DNA from: Gemmataceae bacterium
Lineage (GTDB): Bacteria > Planctomycetota > Planctomycetia > Gemmatales > Gemmataceae
DNA length: 5,234 nt
Reading direction: 5' to 3'
NCBI GenBank assembly: GCA_026418875.1
Contig: JAOAAM010000441.1
Coordinates: 1-5,234 of the forward strand
Shown here: piece after piece, positions 1 to 5,234 of the stretch
Layout: every line of letters begins with the position of its first letter
How positions within the stretch are numbered: the first letter of the stretch is position 1
Position numbers and translations under genes: made by a program
The notes under the pieces: generated by a model
Databases searched by the model: none
What the model was told of the DNA's origin: nothing
What the model saw: only the letters and a program-made list of their open reading frames with translations

Positions 1-111
1 CTTCTGCACCGCGGGCAACAACAGGCCGATCAACACCGCGATGATGGCGATGACTACCAGCAATTCGATCAGCGTGAAACCTGATCGTCGGAAGCGTGGT
101 CTGAGCGACAT
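1..111 (-). CDS. Pseudopilin-like protein with prepilin N-terminal methylation motif (DUF1559-type), 5' part only
   Basis: Reading the minus strand from the ATG at 111, 37 codons stay open to the window edge. They give a basic leader ([11 protein letters not shown]), then [20 protein letters not shown] and LPAVQK. The prepilin peptidase site is expected between G11 and F12. Glu at +5 of the mature protein (E16) and the hydrophobic helix (about residues 17-32) are the hallmarks of type IV pilins and type II secretion pseudopilins. In Planctomycetes this N-terminus, with LLPAVQ directly after the helix, usually heads DUF1559 proteins. These occur in many copies per genome and their role is mostly unknown; they are presumed to be inner-membrane anchored and assembled or secreted. 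The C-terminal domain lies outside the window, so the DUF1559 assignment is inferred from the N-terminus. A good Shine-Dalgarno and a promoter lie just upstream. Transcription is divergent from the membrane synthase gene. Confidence 0.9.
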   Translation of the reverse strand, partial: MSLRPRFRRSGFTLIELLVVIAIIAVLIGLLLPAVQK

Positions 112-118
112 CGGCAAA

Positions 119-124
119 TCCTCC
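119..124 (-). promoter_or_regulatory. Ribosome binding site of the pseudopilin-like gene
   Basis: The minus strand reads GGAGGA here, 7 nt before the ATG at 111. This is a near-perfect Shine-Dalgarno at normal spacing and fixes the start codon of the pseudopilin-like gene. Confidence 0.75.
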
Positions 125-155
125 GAAAGCTGTTTGGTAAAATTCAGTAAAACGA

Positions 156-183
156 ATGGTATACGGTACAACGTTGTTGTCAA
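156..183 (-). promoter_or_regulatory. Putative sigma70-type promoter for the pseudopilin-like gene
   Basis: On the minus strand there is a perfect -35 hexamer TTGACA (178-183), a 16-bp spacer, and a TACCAT -10-like hexamer (156-161, 4 of 6 consensus bases). Transcription would begin near 149, giving a leader of about 38 nt with GGAGGA in it. The stretch 121-200 is only about 40% GC, clearly below the flanking coding DNA, as expected for a promoter. An alternative -10, TATACC (158-163), would leave only 14 bp of spacer and is less likely. Around the expected start, TTTTAC occurs twice, 10 bp apart (137-142 and 147-152 on the plus strand as GTAAAA). Confidence 0.5.
168..177. promoter_or_regulatory. 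10-bp perfect palindrome in promoter spacer, possible operator
   Basis: ACAACGTTGT is its own reverse complement. It sits wholly between the -35 and -10 of the minus-strand promoter, where a bound dimer would block RNA polymerase. The core AACGTT recurs at 194-199, 24 bp away centre to centre and just upstream of the -35. No regulator gene is visible in the window and the palindrome is short, so an operator role is only inferred. Confidence 0.3.
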
Positions 184-282
184 TAGGTCAGCCAACGTTT
201 TTCCGCAGGTTCGTGGATTGACGACCACGTCGTGGTCCATAATCAGCCGACGCAGAGATTGCCTTCCCGAGGTAGCGAGAGC

Positions 283-286
283 GAGG
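283..286 (+). promoter_or_regulatory. Candidate ribosome binding site for the membrane synthase gene
   Basis: GAGG lies 6 nt before a TTG at 293 that would start the protein right at its first membrane helix, as in many relatives. This is the reason for choosing that start. The competing TTG at 218 has only AGG (207-209) 8 nt upstream. Neither signal is strong. Confidence 0.35.
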
Positions 287-292
287 TCGCGC

Positions 293-2620
293 TTGACGCT
301 GTTATTTGCGGTGACGCTGTTTGTCAGTGCGTTTTTGCTGTTCCAAGTTCAGCCGATGGTCGGCAAGATGTTGTTGCCGAAACTCGGCGGCACGCCGGCG
401 GTGTGGAACACCTGCATGGTGTTTTTCCAGGCCGCCTTGCTGGCCGGTTATCTCTACTCGCACCTGACGCCGAGATGGTTCGGGGTGAGGCGGCAGTCGC
501 TGGTGCACATCGTGTTCTGGGTGGTCTGCGCCGCGACCCTGCCGATCGCGATTCCCGACACGGCTTTCAGCGAAGGCGCGGGCACGGTTCACCCGTCGGT
601 GCTGATTCTGTCGCAGTTGACTTGGTTTGTCGGCTTGCCTTTCGTCGTGCTGGCGACCACCGCTCCCTTGGTCCAACGCTGGTTCGTGGAGACGGGACAC
701 GGATCGGCCCGGGATCCGTACTTTCTGTACGCTGCCAGCAATGCCGGCAGTCTCGCCGCCCTGTTGGCTTACCCCACGCTGATCGAACCACGCTGGCCGC
801 TCAACGAACAAAGCCGCCTTTGGACCTGGGGGTTCTTCTCATGCGCCGTCCTGGTGGCGGCTTGCGGTATCATGCTTTGGCGGCGAGCCTCTCGCTCCGA
901 TGTCGAGACCGACCCGAATGCTGGTCATGATCGCGGCATCGACGGCTTCACTGGGATCGACTCACGGAAGCTGGACGAAACTTTGACCTGGCCCCGGCGG
1001 CTGCGATGGGTCGCGTGGGCTTTCGTCCCGTCGAGCGTCCTTCTCGGCGTGACGACCTACATCTCGACGGACGTGGCACCGATCCCGCTGCTTTGGGTGG
1101 TGCCGTTGGCCATCTACCTCCTCTCGTTCATCCTGACGTTCGCTCGCCGACCCTGGCTTCCCCTTCGCTGGACCTCTCGATTGCTGCCGCTGGCTGCTAT
1201 CTCTCTGGTCCTGGTGCTGCTCACCGGCGGGGTCGAGCTGCGTGGCTTGCCGGTGTGGATTTTGCTTGTTCTGCACGTCGCCGTGCTATTCCTGGTGGGA
1301 TTGGTTTGTCACGGGGCGCTGGCGGCGGATCGACCGGCAGCCAGCCGACTGACCGAGTTCTACCTGTGGCTTTCCCTGGGCGGAGTTCTGGGCGGGGTGT
1401 TCAACGCCTTGCTCGCACCGGTCATTTTTCGCTTCGGCGGATTGCTGGAATACCCCCTGATGGTCATCATCGCCTGCTGGGTCCGGCCAACGTTTCCTTC
1501 TGCCCGCGAGATGGTCTTCAATGGCCGAAAGGCGTCTTGGCTGGACGTGGTCTGGCCCATCTTCATCGCGGGATTAACCTTGGGGTTGTTGTACCTCACT
1601 CGACGATGGGAGATGCCGACCGGGCCTTGGCGCTCGGCCCTGACGTACGGTTTCCCCTGCGTGCTGGCCTACTTGATGTCGTGGAATCCCCGGCGTTTCG
1701 CCTGGAGTTTGCTGGCCCTGTTCCTGGCAGGGACTATATACTCCAGCGGCCGGCCGGTCTTCCGCGAGAGGAACTTTTACGGCGTGTTGGAGGGGGCAGA
1801 CATCCAGGAAGGCAAGTTCCGGGCGCTGTACCACGGAACCACGCTGCATGGCATGATGAGCCTCGTCGAGACCGACGACGAGGGTCGCCGGGAACCCCTG
1901 ACGTACTATTACCGCGGCGGACCCATCGGCGTGGCCTGCCGCCGCTGGTTCGCCTCCAAACCGCCGGGGTTGAGCGTGGCAGCCGTCGGCCTGGGCACCG
2001 GGTCGTTGGCGTATTACGCCCGACCCGGGGATCGTTGGACCTTCTTCGAGATCGACCCTGCGGTCGTTCGCATCGCCCGTGACCCGGAGCTGTTCCTCTT
2101 CCTTTCCGAGTGCCGCGCGGCCGAGTTGTCGATTCGCTTGGGGGATGCGTTGTTGCAGATGCGGCAGGTGCCGGAGCGCTCCTTCGACATGATCATCCTC
2201 GACGCTTTCAGTTCCGATGCCATCCCCGTACATCTGCTCACGCGGGAGGCGTTGCAGTTGTACTTGTCGCGGCTGAAGCCGGGGGGCGTGATCGCCTTGC
2301 ACATTTCCAATCGGTACTTGAATCTCCGGCCGGTGGTGGCCAAACTCGCCGAGGATGCTCAACTCATCGCCTACGAGCGGCATGATGTGAGTGGATCGTG
2401 GGAAGCCGGCACTTGCGATTCGGATTGGGTCATCGTCGCGCGCAGCGAAGAGGACTTCGGCGCGATTTTGCTGGTGCGTGGCGTGGGACCGACTCGAGAC
2501 ACGTTCTGGGAGCGATTGCGCGCCGCTCCGAATGCACCGTTGTGGACCAATCAGTACTCGCCGGTCCTGGGAATTTTCCGACGCAGGGGAGTGAGTGATG
2601 ACGTTCCGGAACTTGATTGA
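293..2620 (+). CDS. Fused multi-pass membrane / spermidine-synthase-like protein
   Basis: The product (775 aa from the TTG at 293) has two parts. Residues 1 to about 485 contain roughly 14-15 hydrophobic helices, beginning [21 protein letters not shown] and followed by [19 protein letters not shown], the conserved opening of the bacterial 'fused MFS/spermidine synthase' family. A polar loop (about 197-238) splits helices 6 and 7. Residues from about 487 form a soluble Rossmann domain with HGTTLHG (514-520), PLTYYY (535-540), the nucleotide-binding GLGTGS (566-571), an acidic EIDP (586-589), GDAL (617-620) and [11 protein letters not shown] (635-645). These match aminopropyltransferase/methyltransferase-fold positions for binding decarboxylated SAM or SAM. 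Real substrates of this family are not established; polyamine synthesis is a family-name inference, and transport by the membrane part is unproven. The start is uncertain: no ATG lies between 52 and 355 in this frame, so TTG 293 or TTG 218 are the choices. The 3' end overlaps the acyl-CoA ligase gene by 23 bp. Confidence 0.85.
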   Translation: MTLLFAVTLFVSAFLLFQVQPMVGKMLLPKLGGTPAVWNTCMVFFQAALLAGYLYSHLTPRWFGVRRQSLVHIVFWVVCAATLPIAIPDTAFSEGAGTVHPSVLILSQLTWFVGLPFVVLATTAPLVQRWFVETGHGSARDPYFLYAASNAGSLAALLAYPTLIEPRWPLNEQSRLWTWGFFSCAVLVAACGIMLWRRASRSDVETDPNAGHDRGIDGFTGIDSRKLDETLTWPRRLRWVAWAFVPSSVLLGVTTYISTDVAPIPLLWVVPLAIYLLSFILTFARRPWLPLRWTSRLLPLAAISLVLVLLTGGVELRGLPVWILLVLHVAVLFLVGLVCHGALAADRPAASRLTEFYLWLSLGGVLGGVFNALLAPVIFRFGGLLEYPLMVIIACWVRPTFPSAREMVFNGRKASWLDVVWPIFIAGLTLGLLYLTRRWEMPTGPWRSALTYGFPCVLAYLMSWNPRRFAWSLLALFLAGTIYSSGRPVFRERNFYGVLEGADIQEGKFRALYHGTTLHGMMSLVETDDEGRREPLTYYYRGGPIGVACRRWFASKPPGLSVAAVGLGTGSLAYYARPGDRWTFFEIDPAVVRIARDPELFLFLSECRAAELSIRLGDALLQMRQVPERSFDMIILDAFSSDAIPVHLLTREALQLYLSRLKPGGVIALHISNRYLNLRPVVAKLAEDAQLIAYERHDVSGSWEAGTCDSDWVIVARSEEDFGAILLVRGVGPTRDTFWERLRAAPNAPLWTNQYSPVLGIFRRRGVSDDVPELD
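2585..2591 (+). promoter_or_regulatory. Ribosome binding site of the acyl-CoA ligase gene, inside the preceding gene
   Basis: AGGGGAG lies 6 nt before the ATG at 2598 and within the last codons of the membrane synthase gene. It favours ATG 2598 over the adjacent in-frame GTG at 2595 and supports coupled translation of the two genes. Confidence 0.65.
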
Positions 2621-4262
2621 GATTCATCGGTATCAGGCGGAGCGATTGGGGCCACGACCGGCGTTGCGTTGGCGGCAATTCGGTGTCTTTGCCGACATCT
2701 CGTGGGCGGAGTACCGCGAGAACAGCCTGGCCTGTGCGGCGGCGCTGGTCGACGCGGGGATTCAGCCGGGCGACCGGGTCGGTATGCTGGCGGAAAACCG
2801 GGTTGAATGGCTCATCGCGGACATGGGAATCATGACCGCCGGGGCCGTGAATGTCCCGGCTCACGCAGGGTTGCCCGGCAGCGCGGTGGCACGGCAGATG
2901 GCCGATGCCGGCATCTCCTGGCTGATCGTCTCGGGTGCCGCCCAACTCAACAAAGCCTGCGACATCCGCGAGGCCGTCCCGCAGTTGAAAGGAATCGTCG
3001 TCTTTGACCGGCGGGCTGCCCTGCGTGATGCCATCTCCTGGTCCGCCTTTCTCCAGCGGGGCCGACACGTCCTACCGCGACTTCGTGACGAATTGGACCG
3101 CCGGGAGCGACAACTCGGCCCCGACGATCTGGCCACGATCATGTACACCTCCGGCACGACCGGAGTGCCCAAGGGCGTGATGCTAACGCACGGCAACCTC
3201 GTGTCCAACGCCGACGCGCTTGTCGATCTGGTCCCCAAGGACATCGACGTGGTCCTGCTCAGCTGGCTGCCGCTCAGCCACATTTTCGCCCGCACTTGCG
3301 ACCATTATCTCAGCCTGCGGAATGGCATCCTGGTCGTGCTTTCTGAATCGTTGGACAGTGTCCCGGCGGATTTATTGGAGGTTCAACCAACGCACCTGCA
3401 CGGGGTGCCACGATTCTGGGAGAAGATGCTGGCCGCCGCCCAAGCGACTCCCGATCCGGCCAAGACGCTCCGAGCCATGTTCGGCCGTCGCATCCGCTGG
3501 ATGATGTCGGGCGGAGCACCGCTGCCCCCGGCGGTCTGCCAAGCATACCGTCAAGCTGGCCTGCCCCTGGCGCAAGGCTACGGTCTGACCGAGACGGCCC
3601 CGGTGCTGACCGTGAATCGTCCGGAAAGGGTAAAAGTCGAATCGGTGGGGCAGCCCTTGCCTGGGGTCGAAATTCGGATTGCGGCGGACGGCGAAATCCT
3701 GGCCCGGGGGCCGAACATCATGAAAGGCTACTGGAATCAACCGGCCGCCACCGAGGCCGTCTTGCGCGATGGCTGGTTCCACACCGGCGACATGGGCCGC
3801 ATGGACGACGAAGGCTTCGTCTACATTACCGGCCGCAAAAAAGAACTCATCGTGCTGTCCAACGGCAAGAAGGTCGCGCCGACGGAAGTGGAGGCTGTGC
3901 TGCAACGCGAACCCGCCATCGAACAGGTGGTGGTGCATGGCGACCAGCGGAATTACCTGACGGCCTTGATCGTGCCGAACTGGAGTCGAGTCCGGCAAGC
4001 CCTCCCCCACCTCCACGGCAGCGACGAAGAGTTGGCCCGACACCCGGAAGTGCTCGCATGGTTCCAACAACGGATCGACGCCGTGCAAGGGGGGTTGTCG
4101 AGTTGGGAGCAGGTGAAGCGATTCTTTCTGCGTTCCAAGCCGTTCTCGCCGGAGACCGGCGAACTGACGGTGAGCCTGAAGTTGCGGCGGGAGGTGATCG
4201 TGCAGAAGCACGCCGAAGAATGGGACCGGCTGTACGAGGCGGACAACGGTGCCCGAGAATGA
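2598..4262 (+). CDS. AMP-forming long-chain acyl-CoA synthetase-like ligase
   Basis: This 554-aa protein belongs to the adenylate-forming (ANL) superfamily: it activates a carboxylic acid with ATP to an acyl-AMP and then forms the CoA thioester. Core motifs are in order and intact: the P-loop-like YTSGTTGVPKG (183-193), LPLSHIF (224-230), MMSGGAPLP before the nucleotide pocket, GYGLTET (327-333), HTGD with the ribose-binding Asp (395-398), the hinge region GRKKELIVLSNGKKVAP (from 412), and a C-terminal GELTVSLKLRR whose Lys528 is at the place of the catalytic lysine. NGKKVAP and LKLRR are typical of the long-chain fatty acyl-CoA synthetase branch, and the length is close to that of bacterial FadD. 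There is no signal peptide or membrane helix, so it is probably cytosolic or peripheral to the membrane. Substrate chain length cannot be read from the sequence; an aryl or other carboxylic acid remains possible. It overlaps the upstream synthase gene by 23 bp, has no promoter of its own that I can see, and is the last gene of the operon. Confidence 0.93.
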   Translation: MTFRNLIEIHRYQAERLGPRPALRWRQFGVFADISWAEYRENSLACAAALVDAGIQPGDRVGMLAENRVEWLIADMGIMTAGAVNVPAHAGLPGSAVARQMADAGISWLIVSGAAQLNKACDIREAVPQLKGIVVFDRRAALRDAISWSAFLQRGRHVLPRLRDELDRRERQLGPDDLATIMYTSGTTGVPKGVMLTHGNLVSNADALVDLVPKDIDVVLLSWLPLSHIFARTCDHYLSLRNGILVVLSESLDSVPADLLEVQPTHLHGVPRFWEKMLAAAQATPDPAKTLRAMFGRRIRWMMSGGAPLPPAVCQAYRQAGLPLAQGYGLTETAPVLTVNRPERVKVESVGQPLPGVEIRIAADGEILARGPNIMKGYWNQPAATEAVLRDGWFHTGDMGRMDDEGFVYITGRKKELIVLSNGKKVAPTEVEAVLQREPAIEQVVVHGDQRNYLTALIVPNWSRVRQALPHLHGSDEELARHPEVLAWFQQRIDAVQGGLSSWEQVKRFFLRSKPFSPETGELTVSLKLRREVIVQKHAEEWDRLYEADNGARE

Positions 4263-4269
4263 GACCAAC

Positions 4270-4289
4270 GCTGCGGCAGCAGCCGCGGC
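4270..4289. terminator. GC-rich hairpin between convergent genes, possible terminator
   Basis: GCTGCGG (4270-4276) can pair with CCGCGGC (4283-4289) around a 6-nt loop, giving a 7-bp stem with one G-U wobble on the plus strand (an A-C mismatch on the minus strand). It fills most of the 28-bp gap between the stop codons of the ligase gene and the convergent TPR-like gene. No T-tract follows on either strand, so it is not a classical intrinsic terminator. It may only stall polymerase or protect the 3' end. Confidence 0.3.
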
Positions 4290-4290
4290 C

Positions 4291-5234
4291 TCACGATCCT
4301 TGCGAGGGGCGGAATGGCGGCAGGGGGGGATGCTTCAGGACTCGCATTTTCCACAACCATGCCTTGATGCTGAACGCGTCCCGGGCGATTCGGCGGACGC
4401 ATTGCTTCCAGGCACGATGGATGGCCGGGTCGGGATCAAGGTCGCGATTAGCTTGCGCGGCTTGCTCTAATTGACGGCAGGCATCGAGGAAAGCGGCTCG
4501 CCCCCCCTGCTGCACCTGGATTATGGCTTTGGTCATGGCATGGATCATGCGGAAGTACGCATCGAGTTGGTCCTTGTCCAACTCGTGCTGTCCCGACATG
4601 CGAGCTGCTTGAGCCGTCCGCCCGGCGATCGCTTCGTCAAATGCCAGCCAGACGGAGTGAAACATCAGCGTGGGATCTTTGCGTGCATGTTCCCGGGCGT
4701 GTCGGCTCACGTCGGCGGCCTCACGGTCCCGCCCCAGGGAACGCAAGGCAATCGCCAGGTTGATCAACATCCACGATTCGGCATCGTCACGCGACTTCCA
4801 ATCGTGCATCCAGCGAACCAGTTCGTCGAAGCGATTGACCCGGGCCAAGGCCCAGCCGGCCTTTCCCCAAGCCGAGGTATCGCCGCGCAGGACGTCGGCG
4901 TAGCGTTGGACGAATGGGAGCAGTCGGACGGCGTCCTGCCGCTGCCCCAAGGCCTCGAGGTATGCCAACAGCGCCTCGGTGCCAATCTCGCCCCGACCCA
5001 GCAAGTCGTCGAGGCGCTCCGCCGCCGTGTGGTCGCCGCGCAGCAGCCGACGTTCGACCCAGAAGCGACCGACCAGGGGCACGGCTTCGGGCACATGGAT
5101 CGCCTCATCGAAAACCCGATCGACCGCCTTGGACCACCCTGCTTGATCCATCACTTCGATGGCGCGACGGACGATACCGGGGGGGGCTTCTTCGTCGGTG
5201 GTGAACTCGGCGAGTAATTCCATCGCCTCGGCTT
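4291..5234 (-). CDS. TPR-like alpha-helical protein of unknown function, C-terminal part
   Basis: The frame is open from the right edge to a TGA at 4291-4293. An ATG at 5221-5223 is possible as a start, but the frame continues upstream (..AEA-MELLAEF..) with only a poor, too-close GAGG, so I treat it as internal and the gene as partial. Counting from that Met, 310 residues are visible. They are almost all helical, with TPR-like helix pairs: about 68-100 (AERLDDLLGRGEIGTEALLAYLEALGQ), 117-142 (SAWGKAGWALARVNRFDELVRWMHDW) and 150-179 (SWMLINLAIALRSLGRDREAADVSRHARE, the best match to the TPR small/large residue pattern). The tail is rich in Pro (HPPLPPFRP, 298-306). TPR arrays are protein-interaction scaffolds; no catalytic motif, signal peptide or membrane segment is seen in this part, and any enzymatic domain would be upstream, outside the window. 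Homopolymers of 7-8 G/C occur three times. It is convergent with the ligase gene, so not part of that operon. Confidence 0.8.
   Translation of the reverse strand, partial: AEAMELLAEFTTDEEAPPGIVRRAIEVMDQAGWSKAVDRVFDEAIHVPEAVPLVGRFWVERRLLRGDHTAAERLDDLLGRGEIGTEALLAYLEALGQRQDAVRLLPFVQRYADVLRGDTSAWGKAGWALARVNRFDELVRWMHDWKSRDDAESWMLINLAIALRSLGRDREAADVSRHAREHARKDPTLMFHSVWLAFDEAIAGRTAQAARMSGQHELDKDQLDAYFRMIHAMTKAIIQVQQGGRAAFLDACRQLEQAAQANRDLDPDPAIHRAWKQCVRRIARDAFSIKAWLWKMRVLKHPPLPPFRPSQGS

Larger units (their letters stand above)
112..292. other. Divergent intergenic region
   Basis: This stretch separates the minus-strand pseudopilin-like gene from the plus-strand membrane synthase gene. Its left part carries the minus-strand promoter, palindrome and Shine-Dalgarno. 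For the plus strand I find only a TAAAAT -10-like hexamer (138-143) with no good -35, so the promoter of the operon is not identified. The right part (about 218-292) stays open in the frame of the membrane protein and may encode its first 25 residues if translation begins at the TTG at 218. No small gene or RNA is recognised. Confidence 0.6.

Noticed and set aside
41..292. N-terminal extension of the membrane synthase from the ATG at 41 (859-aa version)
   Set aside because: The first 23 or so codons lie opposite the well-supported pseudopilin start, and the next part crosses its promoter and Shine-Dalgarno in AT-rich non-coding DNA. The extension is polar and unlike the family, whose members begin near the first membrane helix.
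1006..2082. 358-codon plus-strand open frame in another frame of the membrane synthase
   Set aside because: The product is Arg/Gly/Pro-rich without domains, and overlaps the frame encoding the membrane helices and the start of the Rossmann domain.
1574..2383. 269-codon minus-strand open frame opposite the synthase domain
   Set aside because: It is antisense to conserved motifs of a recognised family, has low-complexity Gln/Arg/Gly-rich composition, and resembles no family. Long antisense frames are common in GC-rich genes.
2595..2597. GTG at 2595 as start of the acyl-CoA ligase
   Set aside because: It adds one residue directly before an ATG; the ATG at 2598 has better spacing (6 nt) to AGGGGAG.
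3372..4268. 298-codon minus-strand open frame opposite the acyl-CoA ligase
   Set aside because: The opposite strand carries an intact ligase with all core motifs. The antisense product is His/Gln/Arg-rich with no recognisable domain.
4471..5217. 248-codon plus-strand open frame opposite the TPR-like gene
   Set aside because: The minus-strand frame gives a coherent helical, TPR-like protein and runs through the window edge. The plus-strand product has no recognisable pattern.
1..5234. Mobile elements, CRISPR arrays, tRNA or rRNA genes, defence genes
   Set aside because: I saw no repeat-spacer pattern, terminal inverted repeats, transposase motifs, cloverleaf sequence or rRNA signature. Nearly all the DNA is explained by four genes.

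Overview
The window looks like chromosomal DNA of a high-GC planctomycete. The main clue is at the left edge: a minus-strand gene start encodes a type IV pilin-like N-terminus, with [27 protein letters not shown] after a short basic leader. This is the form typical of the large DUF1559-type pseudopilin families of Planctomycetes. The GC-rich coding sequence and the fused membrane/spermidine-synthase gene fit that assignment. The genus cannot be told from the sequence.

Layout, left to right. (1) Positions 1-111, minus strand: the first 37 codons of the pseudopilin-like gene, which runs off the left edge. (2) Positions 112-292: an AT-richer divergent intergenic region. It holds a convincing minus-strand promoter (perfect TTGACA -35), a 10-bp perfect palindrome inside that promoter's spacer, and a Shine-Dalgarno site. 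(3) Positions about 293-2620, plus strand: a multi-pass membrane protein fused to a C-terminal spermidine-synthase-like (Rossmann methyltransferase-fold) domain. (4) Positions 2598-4262, plus strand: an AMP-forming long-chain acyl-CoA synthetase-like ligase with all core motifs. It overlaps gene 3 by 23 bp, so the two are almost certainly one operon and probably translationally coupled. (5) Positions 4263-4290: a 28-bp convergent gap with a GC-rich hairpin. (6) Positions 4291-5234, minus strand: the C-terminal part of an alpha-helical, TPR-like protein of unknown function, running off the right edge.

The main functional unit is the two-gene operon (3+4). One gene encodes a membrane-anchored enzyme of the aminopropyltransferase fold with no assigned substrate; the other encodes an acyl/aryl-adenylating CoA ligase. 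Their overlap suggests co-production and perhaps a shared pathway, but nothing in the sequence proves it. The flanking minus-strand genes are separate units. I see no mobile element, CRISPR array, tRNA or rRNA. The window reads as mostly ordinary chromosome; the points deserving a second look are the operon pairing, the altered synthase motifs, the palindrome in the promoter and the homopolymer tracts of the TPR-like gene.
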